This document shows, piece after piece, positions 40,501 through 48,440 of a stretch of DNA of 61,479 nt. This DNA is from an uncultured Oxalicibacterium sp. (GTDB lineage Bacteria; Pseudomonadota; Gammaproteobacteria; Burkholderiales; Burkholderiaceae_D): contig NZ_CAJYMD010000040.1 in the NCBI RefSeq assembly GCF_913776015.1, positions 1 to 61,479 of the forward strand, written 5' to 3'. A model generated the notes under the pieces. The model was not told the origin of the DNA, made no database searches, and was given only the letters and a program-made list of their open reading frames with translations. Both the position numbers and the translations under genes were made by a program. Numbering within the stretch: position 1 is the first letter of the stretch; the number at the start of each line of letters is the position of its first letter.

Positions 40501-42284
40501 TTGACATTGCCGCCCACACGACCAGCACCACTGGTGGATGTGCCGCCGTTGGCATTGATCGTTGCATTGAGTTCGATATTGCCGGTCGCGGCCGTAGCTG
40601 TAAAGTTACCGCCTTTGGTGTTGTTTGCACCAACCGAATTGATATCGGCATTGATGTAGATACTACCGGTTGCATCAAGCGTCAGCCCTTTGCCGCTGCT
40701 CCATGTAATCGCATCCTTGACAGTAATCGTACCTTCGCATGCGGCTGCCGCACAAGCTGACTGAACAGTAATGTCTGTCGTTGCCAATGCAGCTTCCAGG
40801 ATATCTGTACGCAGGAACGAGAAATCATGTGCCGGATTTGGATTTGTGCCTGACGTGAAGTCGGCAAACGTACCGCCGTTTTGCGTGATCCAGCCAGACG
40901 TATTGACTTTGCCAATCGTCAGATTGGTCGGATCCAGCAACAGCGTACCTGTTTTGCCTTTGGCTGCTGTTGTATCGACCGTCCCCTGGAAGTCAAGGAA
41001 TTGCTCGCCTGATACTTCGACCAAACCACCGTTACCACCTTCTGCTCCACCCTTGGCTTCGATCGTGCCGCTAAATGCCGTACGATCATCGGACCAGACG
41101 ATGACCTTACCGCCATCGCCCGACTGCGTCGCGTTCGCGCGCACCGTCGCACCTTCGCTGACGAAGGTCATTTGTGCATTGTTGACCGCTGCATTCTTGC
41201 CTTGATAATCACCTCCCAGCAGTACCGTACCGCCGCCGGTCGCACCAGAAGCATCAATCACGGCGCCATCAAGAATACCAACGCGTTTGCCGGTGACTTC
41301 GATATGACCGCCCTTGCCTTCCGCTGAACTTGCGTTCAACGTACCGCTGTTGGTGACCGTGCCGCCATCAGCCAGCAGACGAATCGTGCCGCCGTCGCCA
41401 CGTCCCAGACTGGTCGCTTCGATGATGCCTTCGTTATTGATAGCCTGAGTAGCAAGTTCACCCGCCGTTTTGACCGTCATCAAAACGCTACCACCATCGA
41501 CTTTAATCAAACCACCGTTGCGAATGTAGGCATCGACCGCTGCTTCATCCACCTCAATTTTTGCGGGGCCGCCCAGGTCCAAGCGTATCTTTCGACCAAA
41601 TCCCATCAGCACTTCGCCGCCACGCACGCGAATGTCGCCAACGTTTTCTATTTTCGCGGCTATCAGCGCGACGAAACCACCGTCGGCCGCCTTGATGCTA
41701 CCTTGGTTGATGACCGCTTTGGTAGAGTCGCCTTCAAGACGCATATTGCCGGCCATGAAATCTTCATTGCTCATGTTGAGCGTGGAAGCCAGCAAGGACG
41801 CCACTTCCACTTTGGAAGTTGGTCCAAACAAAATGCCATTAGGATTCAACAAAACGACGCGGCCATTGGCGCTGATCGTCCCACGAATGATCGAAGGATC
41901 GCCACCTAACACACGATTCAGCGCAATCGCATCTGCCGATGGTTGGATGTATTGGACGCTGTTGCCACTGCCAATGCTGTAGCTGGTCCAGTCAATCACC
42001 ATCTTGTTGCTGTTCTGGTTGATCACCATGTGACCATCGGATGGCGTATTGATCTGGCCGCTACCAGCCGTAACTTGTCCACCAGTCGGCAATTCCGCTA
42101 ACGCCCCGGCATGACAAATCACCAGAATACTGCCAGCGGCAAGATGCGCAAGGCCGCGTGAACTACCACGCGTCGATTTGGTTTTACCCTTGCCACGCGT
42201 ATGTTCCGAAGCAACCTGCCATTCGCGCAGTACCGCATTCCAGACAACACGGAAAATACGATTGAGTGAGCCGTGACCGTTCAT
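31509..42284 (-). CDS. Two-partner secretion adhesin (TpsA, filamentous haemagglutinin-like)
   Basis: A 3591-residue predicted surface adhesin. Residues 1-64 form an extended signal peptide of the ESPR type (NRIFRVVWNAVLREWQVASE, then a hydrophobic core ending AGALA). The TPS secretion domain follows, with NPNGILFG at 147-154, the motif recognised by TpsB POTRA domains. The remainder is Gly/Thr/Asn/Ser-rich beta-helix-forming sequence with several repeat families, including a C-terminal set of about 78-residue units. The C terminus (SLTYIVTVQGGVRL) has no toxin, VENN or CDI-like domain, so adhesion or biofilm formation is more likely than contact-dependent inhibition. The start has AAAGG 8 nt upstream. 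tpsB lies 72 bp upstream and the IalB-like gene overlaps its end. Confidence 0.94.
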   Translation of the reverse strand: MNGHGSLNRIFRVVWNAVLREWQVASEHTRGKGKTKSTRGSSRGLAHLAAGSILVICHAGALAELPTGGQVTAGSGQINTPSDGHMVINQNSNKMVIDWTSYSIGSGNSVQYIQPSADAIALNRVLGGDPSIIRGTISANGRVVLLNPNGILFGPTSKVEVASLLASTLNMSNEDFMAGNMRLEGDSTKAVINQGSIKAADGGFVALIAAKIENVGDIRVRGGEVLMGFGRKIRLDLGGPAKIEVDEAAVDAYIRNGGLIKVDGGSVLMTVKTAGELATQAINNEGIIEATSLGRGDGGTIRLLADGGTVTNSGTLNASSAEGKGGHIEVTGKRVGILDGAVIDASGATGGGTVLLGGDYQGKNAAVNNAQMTFVSEGATVRANATQSGDGGKVIVWSDDRTAFSGTIEAKGGAEGGNGGLVEVSGEQFLDFQGTVDTTAAKGKTGTLLLDPTNLTIGKVNTSGWITQNGGTFADFTSGTNPNPAHDFSFLRTDILEAALATTDITVQSACAAAACEGTITVKDAITWSSGKGLTLDATGSIYINADINSVGANNTKGGNFTATAATGNIELNATINANGGTSTSGAGRVGGNVNLNAADGSVILGNQAVINTSGSAAATGSTAAGGAAGSITISGTTGITLNNGDLLATGGASTGTAGANGQINLTTTTGNISQSNGSQIVGGGLKLETETGNVTLTNGSNAVETIAASSDSGNIAFRNLNTAALTVTDIGGVSGVSTGGAGTVSLTARNLNINSDVTTETGSITLNADQGQQSGDFVGVIVRNADVTTQGGNITISGRGGNADRGDQFGVQISNAVVAAGGSGTVSVTGTGGNNAGDGNQGIVIQGNGAPDSGMITSDGGAITINATGGAGAGDGNFALAFNNGGQIGATTGDRDVTITTHTSNGALAYASDLSGGYIGTGTGNLTLNGDNLQAEGGSGGAAINVRSTGNLTVRSAGTSFDNAFSLSDFADDFAFNAGNGGLNAVSSLTIGKNGNEADVAIDKALALNTGAVTVYGGDVSLDESVAAGSLAVTAKGNITQTNSFDVNSVNLNSGGDITLEGINNRAGSLTATAVDSITFNNGNNALALSGTLQGASVHLKAASVTQNTGRITTDALEVISDGNVALNSSSNNVKKVAADVTNGSFTLNNAGNTGTLTVGAVESTNGISASGAVTFNGVTDIKLEQAITAGGNVNFNNIGKMDIGADINATNVVITATGDVDLGTENASKLSLTDSEAKHIKADALTLTANNGSVTSTGDFLANVDAMSITASKGILGSANGKLGFNGIDNGVLTLTSTASGADANTGIGTNGQALTTVGASSLTLASASDINVAARNTSNGAANLDKLYITSTSYGANYRYAVTSSATLNLSSGSAPSWYQGTTPTVKGSYNISLTNTDALDFRFVGNAPIIVNATSNIGAANFALETAYGITVSQAITGTTGAISLKSTGSSGNFTGVNVQNNIQTGDGSIVLNGRGGSGTNGGNFNADQANQYGVSIGGTVSASGTGSIEITGQGGTSSQNAGDHDGVVIAGTVSATSGSISVTGTGGSGNGDNEGVLISGAVTGTSGSIAINGTGGSNNSIGGANSDGVAFTGTGRITNTTGTVALTGKSGSGTNARSIDQQGSGVITTSGLEVVSTQAGEAVLTKQNNVGTLAANVTTGLYFDNGGSPSLTVGTVNGRAGITGSGTLGLYDIGSLTVSDSIQMSGGNVAIAADAMNIIGSNTVRGGHVWLTGKADGSGTGNNNWTVTSARAIELGGNTTGGLSIQNTLLDQIHASSQLTLATSGNTTITGNTIFNHADDVTLQSGGTITSNGSQSLTINGVSSEGSFTFNGSAVGTAGQAIQTQGANKFSVSSAGVINVRAFNEAGSALINLRSLSISSTSGGANLLYLVEGENNQDGLRYSAIGTGSGYVVSANSTANAAFSFTGSNSITVDADSDLTAGAFSVNATSGNVNINNGVDIKGGSGNIRAAGNIIFGDNATLTTSGEASVRSNGTGSLTMGNNSTITSTAGDVKVRVDDLILNSGSTLSSKNGTGTVEVSTASAGRNITVGGADAANTLSLNATELLQIQAKNLVIGRNSSVDATSGNIRLDSVDFTQGNGPITSLSVNSWTGSVTQTGALKVDTLDIKLGSVTNGGGSATLENASNNIGTFTATTRNGISLVNAGDLDFTGNSGGNIAVVNDGVLGLNATSTGAVSVDNTGAATAVISAGSTVDVVNDGVLAVKADGVGAVTVNNTGATTVNGITSRGGAINVTSSGNLVTTAEINATSNTLGAETNGAAINLTSSGGTLTVGGNVISNGYSSSGTVSRQGGAIALRGQNVELGAATISTNGSNNSTDGSTGGAAGTLLVDATAGGGTVTLDGTTINLLGGYGAGTTGSNGAGGTLTINDPVLLSALSGGAKTATINAGGANVTLGAINGDGSNSLSINSSRRTANNTTVYGNVTLGQVGTVSNIGGLSVSSVNNVSTGAINASGSVNLNPVNNVTVGAINAGNLTIANVEGTTTLNGNVSTSGTNGININSKTLVSSATYTTTGGGNIKLATKDALTLTNTSAFVSSGNIDLTATDGITINGSLTTAGNGIYFRSATTLASNVTIDTTNGGTAAAGGLVSFSSTLDSDSTTRNLTVRAGTDGNVAFGGLVGNTYALGDVTIVSAKDVTTSGMKATSFTQQAGAGKTTLGGTNTFIGGAFAFTGNELAINGTLTANSATITNAGLFSTGSGSNITAAGGFVQNGAGTAQLAGNITTTGTNIGFANAVTVSGSVALSTGAAGNGNITFGGSLNNASSAHSGSTTLTAGDGVISFGGNVGETAELGNLTINTSQDVTLPVLVKAQSLTTDAGGHTIIQDGAAITTVGNQSYGDAVTLTGNATLNSGNNLLFGSTINGAHDLTANANNTLRFGGMVGGTDALTSLVATATTIEMNGGGVTTVGNGTTTTGDQTYNGRMTLGADAVLTRNNTGAGGITFNGAIDGPRALTVATDGHTTFEGAIGSSSQLASLTVANATSTLLMNGGSVTTSGAQLYNSDKVVLGRDTILQSTNAGLVRFDGDIDAAICTVASLTVNTQGATEFGGAIGTYRPLWSITTDGLPSATNTVTFEQGTVITHGDQRYGETVILGANTKLTSYSQGDIVFGGPVRAKDDGVQSLVIDTSGDIEFHGPVGDNNQRLASLDTSLSKDGTVLLNGGEVTTVGAQTYGAPVTLGDDTVLESTNGGNIVFAGTVDGNHDLTIKTDGTTRFTQAVGETTELASLTTMGAGTVQINGGSVKTAGDQTYDNAVALGANTVLTSTGNHGDVTFNSTVNGAHSLTVATAGTTTFNGAVGGSSALASITTDADGEVVINGGLVRTSGAQTFNDGVTVGANAVFTSNGPITFNDKLDGPHNVTVRTPGVTTFGGAIGSNAPLKNLYGGTGAGSINIMGPSIALTGSLIFEEPVRVYGPTKVNVGVDALFYGDARVGKSFLDVTAGGRIQYGRPVDNIKNYLPTLFAVANQNAMPLIKPAEVQQPVSVALADKTSSRQLGLGNLQFVNLTPSAAEQGGTAGTQNVSESAVNQAVGQIANDESSRSLTYIVTVQGGVRLAEGATEEVK
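32090..33720 (-). repeat. Seven ~78-residue repeats in the C-terminal part of TpsA
   Basis: Seven degenerate units of about 233 bp each share the pattern NGG-V-T-GxQTYxxxVxLGxxTVLxS-N-G-I-F-G-VDGxHxLTVxTxGxTxFxGAVGxxxxLASL. Signature segments are QSYGDAVTL, QTYNGRMTLG, QLYNSDKVVLG, QRYGETVILG, QTYGAPVTLG, QTYDNAVALG and QTFNDGVTVG. The units are divergent at DNA level, so this is an old protein-level repeat and not a recent tandem array. Confidence 0.8.
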
Positions 42285-42356
42285 GTTTTGTACCTTTTAG
42301 GTGAATTCTGTATTTCTGTATATGGTTCTATTGATTCGTGTGTAAGCAGAGAAAGA

Positions 42357-43985
42357 TCAGAAGCGCTTGATGATGGAAGCCCAGATACGCGCCCCGCGTT
42401 CGTTCGGCTCAACCTGCGATGGCGAACCCGATTCTGCCCAAGATGCGGTCACGTCCACAGTCCAGCCAAGGTTGTTGTAACGCGCGCCTACGCCGTAACC
42501 GGACAAAGTGCGCTTGAGTGTGGTCGTCAGGTTCGAGGCATGGCCCTTGTCGTAGAAGACATAAGGCGAGACGTTGTATTGCGTTAGGTTGTAAGCGAGT
42601 TCGGTCTGCGCGGACCAACCACGATGACCGCTGAACTCACCCACGGGGAAAGCGCGTACCGCACTCGGACCTGAAATCGGCAGGAATTCGGTCGCGTCAA
42701 TATTGTCGTTAGTATATTGGCCGGATGCCTTAATGCTGGCCTGCAAGCGATCCGTCACGCGTTGAATACGTGCGATATCCAGATTCGTCTTGCGGAAACT
42801 GTCGTCACGGCTGGCCGTCGGCAGATTGTCGCTACCGACGCGTGCCGCCGTGTATGTCAGCGCACCAAACGTCACAGCACCACCATTGAACCGATCGCGC
42901 ACATCGAAGTTGAGTGCCAGCGGCAAGGTGTTGATGTTGTAACGCTCGCGTGCCCCGATCTCATTGGTGTAACGCTTGTTCTGCACACCACCACTGAATA
43001 TGAGATTGGCATTTTGCGAACGCACCAGCGGATAGCTAACCAACGCGCCCAGAATATTTGCCTGGCCCTTGAAGCCAGCACCCGTCATCCAGTCACCGCT
43101 CAATCGGTACGAGCTGTGGACAGCCGACAGATCCAGACGCAAACCGTTTGGCATCAATGGCATGCTGTAACCTAACGCCACAAGACCAGTGTTGCCATCG
43201 GTCAGCAAACCTGTCACACGTAGGTCATCGCCGAGCATCAGATTATGCGCACGCGCCACATCGGCACGCGCACGATACAGACCAGTGTAACGGCTGCCGT
43301 GGTTGTCTAAACCAAGCGACGCACGAGTACGCTGACTTTCCACCAGACGTACCTCCAAATCGCCGCTTCCTACTTCCGCGCCCGGACGTACAATCGGGAC
43401 CGCGGTATAGCCGGGCAAGTCGTTCATGATCAGTGCAATACGCTCGATTTCCGCAGCACTGATGACTTCACCCTTTTTGAGCGGCGTTAGATAAGCCTGC
43501 GCTTCGCGATCAGGCGCTTGCACGCCATTTTTTTCGAGGGTCGCTGCAACTTCGCCATAACGACCTTCGACGATATTCATGGTGATCACACCATTCGCCA
43601 CATCCTGACGCGGCAAATATGCGCGTGCAAACGGGTACCCAGATGCACGGTAATAGGTGCTGACACGATTGGCGATTTCCTGCAATCCAGCCAGATCCGC
43701 CGATTGCCCCAGATACGGCTTCACAAACTCAGCTAATTGCGCATCGCTAAGTTTGGTATTTCCCTGAAAACGAATCGCTTTCAAAACGAATGTCTCACCA
43801 CCGGATGTTGCTGTACGCGGCAAGGGCGAACCATCGAGATTGAATGAGGGTGATGCCTCAGGCGGCGCTAGACGCGGCTTGGTCTCCGGGTACAACACAC
43901 TTGCATCAGGTAACTGTTGTGCGTTTGATTGAACAAAGGGCACCAACAGCATTAAGGCCAGAGAGATTTTTAAGCGTGGAAGCAT
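42357..43985 (-). CDS. Two-partner secretion outer-membrane transporter (TpsB, ShlB/FhaC family)
   Basis: A 542-residue Omp85-superfamily pore that exports the adhesin encoded next to it. A signal peptide (LPRLKISLALMLLVPFVQSNAQ) and a short proline-rich linker are followed by two POTRA domains (first: FVLKAIRFQGNTKLSDAQL; second near AAEIERIALIMNDLPGY) and a 16-strand barrel. The protein ends ...IWASIIKRF, with the terminal Phe typical of outer-membrane proteins. I chose the ATG at 43985 for its signal peptide; no good Shine-Dalgarno is visible, and an in-frame TTG lies at 44012. tpsB precedes tpsA, so one transcript probably covers tpsB, tpsA and the IalB-like gene. Confidence 0.94.
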   Translation of the reverse strand: MLPRLKISLALMLLVPFVQSNAQQLPDASVLYPETKPRLAPPEASPSFNLDGSPLPRTATSGGETFVLKAIRFQGNTKLSDAQLAEFVKPYLGQSADLAGLQEIANRVSTYYRASGYPFARAYLPRQDVANGVITMNIVEGRYGEVAATLEKNGVQAPDREAQAYLTPLKKGEVISAAEIERIALIMNDLPGYTAVPIVRPGAEVGSGDLEVRLVESQRTRASLGLDNHGSRYTGLYRARADVARAHNLMLGDDLRVTGLLTDGNTGLVALGYSMPLMPNGLRLDLSAVHSSYRLSGDWMTGAGFKGQANILGALVSYPLVRSQNANLIFSGGVQNKRYTNEIGARERYNINTLPLALNFDVRDRFNGGAVTFGALTYTAARVGSDNLPTASRDDSFRKTNLDIARIQRVTDRLQASIKASGQYTNDNIDATEFLPISGPSAVRAFPVGEFSGHRGWSAQTELAYNLTQYNVSPYVFYDKGHASNLTTTLKRTLSGYGVGARYNNLGWTVDVTASWAESGSPSQVEPNERGARIWASIIKRF

Positions 43986-44818
43986 GAAAGGAGATCCGAG
44001 ATAGCAAGACAAAAATGAAGGGAACGGCTAGCGGTGAACGTTGAAAAGCGGCTTTATGAAACTCTCAAACCACCAGGATTTATTCGCGGCAAGATTAACG
44101 CAAGGCAACCAGTCGAGAGGGAGAATTTGAAGATTCAGTTGGATAAATCCGACAAAAATGTTAAAAATTGTAGAAACTAACAACAAAGATTTTCAGAGTG
44201 ACATCGTTATTAATATTTAACAAATATCGGTAAATTTTATGGTTTGGGAAGAATGTTTCGCCGCAAAGAAATGGAGGATCTGAAACAAAAGATGCTCAGT
44301 TCCCACGTTCCAAGAAAAAGGTGTTAGCCCATGCTCGAATACGGTGATGCATCGCTCACATACAGGTCCGAATATGCGATCACATCACACTTTCCACTTA
44401 ACTCACCGCCGAATCTATCAATGCACAATCTTCACTGAATGAAGGAGATTTGGTTCGCACTGAAGCACCTCGGGCACGCGAAAACATCTGATTCATTCCT
44501 GCATCTAATGTAAAAACGCTAGATTAGGGCCTAGCGAATATTGCTTTAAGGGAATATAGCGAAGGGATAGAGGGCGAAACTAAGCAAACCTAAGCAAACC
44601 TTTGTCATTACGACATGATTGCGAGAGCAGATGCAAAAGCATCGACATGGGAATGCCCAGGGAGAGCAAGAGTGAGAGAAGCTAATGGTTGGGATTGGTT
44701 ACCGCATCGAAGAACCATCTGCGCCGCGACTGCTATGCATAGGAATCACGCATCACGGTAATAACGTGCCTTTCGGTCCACGTGTCGGATTCTTTTCGGT
44801 GTGCAGACTAAAGAGCCA
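43986..44818. other. 833-bp AT-rich region upstream of tpsB
   Basis: No convincing gene; the 62-codon frame at 44685-44873 lacks protein-like features and overlaps the chemoreceptor end. The part nearest tpsB (about 44090-44260) is markedly AT-rich, as is common for nucleoid-silenced surface genes. A perfect tandem decamer TAAGCAAACC sits at 44581-44590 and 44591-44600. The tpsB promoter must lie here. No known riboswitch was recognised. Confidence 0.45.
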
Positions 44819-46456
44819 TCAAGAAGTCAGCAGCGCAGGCATCTGGTTGGATAATGTCCTCGCATCACGCTGAGTAGTCGGCGAAACATTAACGACGCCG
44901 TTTGCCGAATCACTGTCCAGCTTGAACGTCGCAACCAAGTGAACCAGATGGTTGGCCTGCCCCTGTAAAGCTTCTGCAGCCGCAGCAGCTTCTTCAACCA
45001 AGGCCGCATTCTGCTGCGTCACCTGATCCATTTGCATGACAGCCTGATTAATCTGCTCGATGCCATCGGTCTGCTCATGGCTGGCCATGCTGATTTCTCC
45101 CATGATGTCGGTCACGCGGCGTACGCCGTCCACCACTTCCTGCATGGTCGAGCCTGCCTCATCGACCAGGCGCGAACCGGCAGCAATACGTTCGACCGAA
45201 TCACCAATCAAGGTCTTGATTTCCTTGGCGGCATTGGCAGAACGCTGCGCCAGGGTACGCACTTCGGCGGCCACCACCGCAAAGCCCTTACCTTGCTCAC
45301 CCGCACGCGCCGCTTCGACTGCCGCGTTGAGCGCAAGAATGTTGGTTTGAAAGGCGATGCCATCAATCACACCGATGATGTCCACAATCTTGTTTGCCGA
45401 TCCATTGATGGCGCCCATCGTATCGACTACTTCCGCGACGACCTTGCCGCCGCGCATGGCCACTTCTGATGCATTGACTGCCAGTTGATTGGCCTGCCGC
45501 GCATTGTCTGCATTCTGGCGAACTGTGGATGTCAGCTCTTCCATTGACGAAGCCGTTTCTTCAAGAGAGCTCGCTTGCTGTTCCGTGCGCGATGACAGAT
45601 CCATGTTGCCGGTCGCAATTTCGTTTGAAGCCAGCGCAATGGCCTGCGTGCTGGTGCGCACATCGCCCACCAGATTGACCAGGCCTTCGTTCATGGATTT
45701 CAACGCCGCCAGCAGCTGCGCCGTTTCGTCCTTGCCCTTTACGTCGATATCGCTGGTGAGATCGCCACTCGCCACTTTTTCAGCGACGAAGACGGCTTTC
45801 GTCATCGGTCCGACGACCGACCTCGTCATGAAGAAGGCACACACCATACTGATCAGCAAGGTGCCCATTCCCAATCCGATCATCCAGTTTTGTGCCGATG
45901 CAATGAGCTGCTTCGACGTTTCACTGCTGTCGAGTACGAATTGATTCTGCAAGGCCTTCATGTCGACGATAATCTGCTGCACCGCATCCAACGCCGGCAA
46001 GGTCTCGGCTTGCATCAGTACGCGCGCCTGCTCTTTCTGCTGTTCGCGAATCAATTTGCCGACCTGGCCGAACGACGTCACGTATTTTCCGCGCGCCTCC
46101 TTGAAGTGCGCCAGCAGCGCCAGGCCTTTTTCGCTGACGATCAGCTTGTCCAGCGTTGCCACAGCATCGTCGATCGTTTTCTTGTTTTTGGCGATTGCCT
46201 CAAATAGCTGCGCCGTCTTGGCAGGATCGCTTTCGATGAAAAACTCCAGATTGCGGCGCGCATTTGCACGCATGGTGCTTTCGATCACGGCAACCGCTTC
46301 GGCCTTGACCCAGTCTTCATCAACCATGCGATGGTTGATATTGCCTACCTGGTCAAAGCGATAAAGCGCCACCGCAATCAGCACAACCATGAGCAAGGAC
46401 ACAAAACCAAAACCCAGCCCCAAGCGCGTGCCAATTTTCATATTCGACATATTCAT
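44819..46456 (-). CDS. Methyl-accepting chemotaxis protein, four-helix-bundle sensor
   Basis: A 545-residue chemoreceptor. The first membrane helix ([19 protein letters not shown]), a 4HB_MCP-type periplasmic domain rich in helix-forming residues, a second helix ([19 protein letters not shown]), HAMP and the signalling domain follow in order. The tip [33 protein letters not shown] is intact. Unlike the receptor at 25978-27696 it ends NQMPALLTS and lacks the WETF tether. It lies between the tpsB upstream region and xseA. Confidence 0.95.
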   Translation of the reverse strand: MNMSNMKIGTRLGLGFGFVSLLMVVLIAVALYRFDQVGNINHRMVDEDWVKAEAVAVIESTMRANARRNLEFFIESDPAKTAQLFEAIAKNKKTIDDAVATLDKLIVSEKGLALLAHFKEARGKYVTSFGQVGKLIREQQKEQARVLMQAETLPALDAVQQIIVDMKALQNQFVLDSSETSKQLIASAQNWMIGLGMGTLLISMVCAFFMTRSVVGPMTKAVFVAEKVASGDLTSDIDVKGKDETAQLLAALKSMNEGLVNLVGDVRTSTQAIALASNEIATGNMDLSSRTEQQASSLEETASSMEELTSTVRQNADNARQANQLAVNASEVAMRGGKVVAEVVDTMGAINGSANKIVDIIGVIDGIAFQTNILALNAAVEAARAGEQGKGFAVVAAEVRTLAQRSANAAKEIKTLIGDSVERIAAGSRLVDEAGSTMQEVVDGVRRVTDIMGEISMASHEQTDGIEQINQAVMQMDQVTQQNAALVEEAAAAAEALQGQANHLVHLVATFKLDSDSANGVVNVSPTTQRDARTLSNQMPALLTS

Positions 46457-46628
46457 TTTTTACTCCCTTCAACTTTCTTGCCAAATTCTTATTCAATGCG
46501 CTTGCTGATAAAGCATCGAGAATCCCGTACCATGCCCGCTTGCACATTCACGACACAAAGATGCATTTTGAATGCACATTCAAAGTGCGATTTAATCCAA
46601 ATCAAATTTCACCTCGATTCCCCACGTG

Positions 46629-47966
46629 ATGAACGCCCCCTCTCCAACAGTCATCAGCATCTCGGCCTTGAATCAATCCGTGGCGCGCATGCTGGAGCGC
46701 AGCTTTCCGCTCGCATGGATCTCGGGTGAAGTTTCCAACTTCACACGTGCTGCATCCGGTCACTGGTACTTCACGCTGAAAGACGATGCTGCCCAGGTGC
46801 GTGCCGTGATGTTTCGCGGACGCTCTCAATATGCAGATTTCATGCCACGCGAAGGCGATAAAGTCGAAGTACGCGCACTCGTAACGCTGTATGCGCCACG
46901 AGGCGACTATCAATTGAATGTCGAGGCGATTCGGCGGTCGGGCGTTGGTAATCTGTATGAGGCTTTCCTCCAACTGAAAGAAAAGCTGAATGCCGAAGGG
47001 CTGTTCGATCCTGCACGCAAACGCCAGTTGCCCGCATTCGTGCGGACCCTCGGCATCGTCACCAGCCCACAAGCCGCAGCCCTGCGTGATGTACTGACAA
47101 CCTTGGCACGCCGTGCGCCGCATGTGAACGTGATTCTTTATCCAACGCCGGTACAGGGCGAAGGTGCTGCCATGAAGATTGCGCAAGCGATTGCGACTGC
47201 CTCTGCGCGTGCCGAATGCGACGTGCTGCTTGTCTGCCGGGGTGGCGGTAGCATCGAGGATTTGTGGGCGTTCAATCATGAAATCGTGGCGCGCACGATT
47301 GCGGGATCCGATTTGCCGGTCATCGCCGGCATCGGCCACGAAACGGATTTCACCATTGCCGACTTTGCCGCAGACATGCGTGCACCGACCCCAACGGCTG
47401 CGGCAGAGCTGGCGACCCTGCCGCGTGCCGACTGGCTCGCACGCCTCGAATCGCATGCCGATGATCTGCGCTTCGCCATGAAGCGCCACATCGGCGATAC
47501 AGCGCAAACACTGGACTGGATGTCACGTCGCTTGATCAGCCCATCCGCCTACATTGGACAGGAACGCGCGCGACTGGGCGCCTTGCAGAATCAAATGCAG
47601 CATGCGACACGCATTCCGATCGATCGTGCACGTCTTTCACTGACACGCCTGACACATCGCTGGCAAAACCAGAAGCCAGACACGCGCGCCACTCGCCTCA
47701 ACATCACGCGTGACGCGCGCAGCCTGCTAAGCGGCATGCAAGTCCAGATCAGGCAACGCCAGCAGCATCTGCGCGCCCTATCGGCGCAACTGGAAATGCT
47801 GAATCCGCAACGTACGCTGGAGCGTGGTTACGCAATCGTCAGTAATGAAAAGGGAGAAATTCTGCGCTCGCCTCAATCCCTGCAACCACGCAGTAATGTG
47901 ATGGTGCGATTGGCGGAAGGGACGGCACAGGTGGGAATTGCAAGCGTACAGCAGCAGATTGAATAA
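46629..47966 (+). CDS. xseA: Exodeoxyribonuclease VII large subunit
   Basis: A 445-residue nuclease subunit that degrades single-stranded DNA with XseB. An N-terminal OB-fold ([29 protein letters not shown]) is followed by the catalytic domain with [30 protein letters not shown] and [17 protein letters not shown], then a long helical C-terminal region. The ATG at 46629 directly follows an in-frame GTG; no clear Shine-Dalgarno is visible for either. xseA and sodB are also neighbours in other betaproteobacteria. Confidence 0.96.
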   Translation: MNAPSPTVISISALNQSVARMLERSFPLAWISGEVSNFTRAASGHWYFTLKDDAAQVRAVMFRGRSQYADFMPREGDKVEVRALVTLYAPRGDYQLNVEAIRRSGVGNLYEAFLQLKEKLNAEGLFDPARKRQLPAFVRTLGIVTSPQAAALRDVLTTLARRAPHVNVILYPTPVQGEGAAMKIAQAIATASARAECDVLLVCRGGGSIEDLWAFNHEIVARTIAGSDLPVIAGIGHETDFTIADFAADMRAPTPTAAAELATLPRADWLARLESHADDLRFAMKRHIGDTAQTLDWMSRRLISPSAYIGQERARLGALQNQMQHATRIPIDRARLSLTRLTHRWQNQKPDTRATRLNITRDARSLLSGMQVQIRQRQQHLRALSAQLEMLNPQRTLERGYAIVSNEKGEILRSPQSLQPRSNVMVRLAEGTAQVGIASVQQQIE

Positions 47967-48440
47967 AAAAATGAAATGGCAGGTGGCCTCATACAAGCAG
48001 CATCATGCGCATGCACGTTCCCGCATGTCTCCCCAATAGACACCGTTTTACCGATGCAGCAAACCACCGGCATGCACTGTTCCGCAATCCAATGAAGAGA
48101 ACACGCTCAATCACGCTGGCGACCTAAATGCCCGCCATTGCAAGCGACGTGCGATAACCATCGATAACCAACAAGCCCACTGGCATTGTTTACATCATCA
48201 GCATGCGACTTGATGAAGCGCTACAGATTTTGCTGATCACAGACGCAGAAAATAATGAGAATTATTCTCATAAAATGAATTAACCATCTTCGTGAAAAGC
48301 CGCATCAATCCTCGCTCTCCGGGCCATGAGTCATTCTTGTGAAATTGACCTGCGTCGTGTGCAAGCAATCGATAACCGTTTTACAATGAGCGCCTTTGCA
48401 ACACGATGTTTTACTATTTTTAATCTCACAAAGGACGACC
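47967..48440. other. Intergenic region xseA-sodB
   Basis: About 470 bp with no credible gene. It contains the Fur-box-like palindrome at 48256-48270 and a tandem CGATAACCA repeat (48152-48160 and 48162-48170). The sodB promoter lies in the last ~170 bp but I could not assign it firmly. A short Fur-controlled RNA is possible, though no terminator that would define one was found. Confidence 0.4.
48256..48270. promoter_or_regulatory. Fur-box-like palindrome upstream of sodB
   Basis: TGAGAATTATTCTCA is a perfect 7-1-7 palindrome that matches the Fur consensus TGATAATNATTATCA at 12 of 14 defined positions and lies in an AT-rich context (AATAA before, TAAAA after). It is about 170 bp before the sodB ATG, further than a simple promoter operator, so it could control a distal promoter or a small RNA. 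Confidence 0.65.

Noticed and set aside
32130-41982. Many open frames of 70-250 codons on the plus strand within tpsA
   Set aside because: They are valine/proline/leucine-rich or Arg/Cys-rich shadows of the Gly/Thr/Asn-rich adhesin repeats.
31509-42284. Possible CdiA-type contact-dependent inhibition toxin
   Set aside because: No VENN motif, pretoxin or nuclease domain is seen at the C terminus, and no immunity-like small gene follows; the next gene is IalB-like.
44685-44873. A 62-codon frame upstream of the second chemoreceptor
   Set aside because: It overlaps the chemoreceptor 3' end on the other strand and has neither a Shine-Dalgarno nor protein-like composition.
46602-47507. A 301-codon frame antisense to xseA
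   Set aside because: xseA on the plus strand has complete motifs; the opposite frame is rich in His/Arg/Cys, typical of antisense artefacts.
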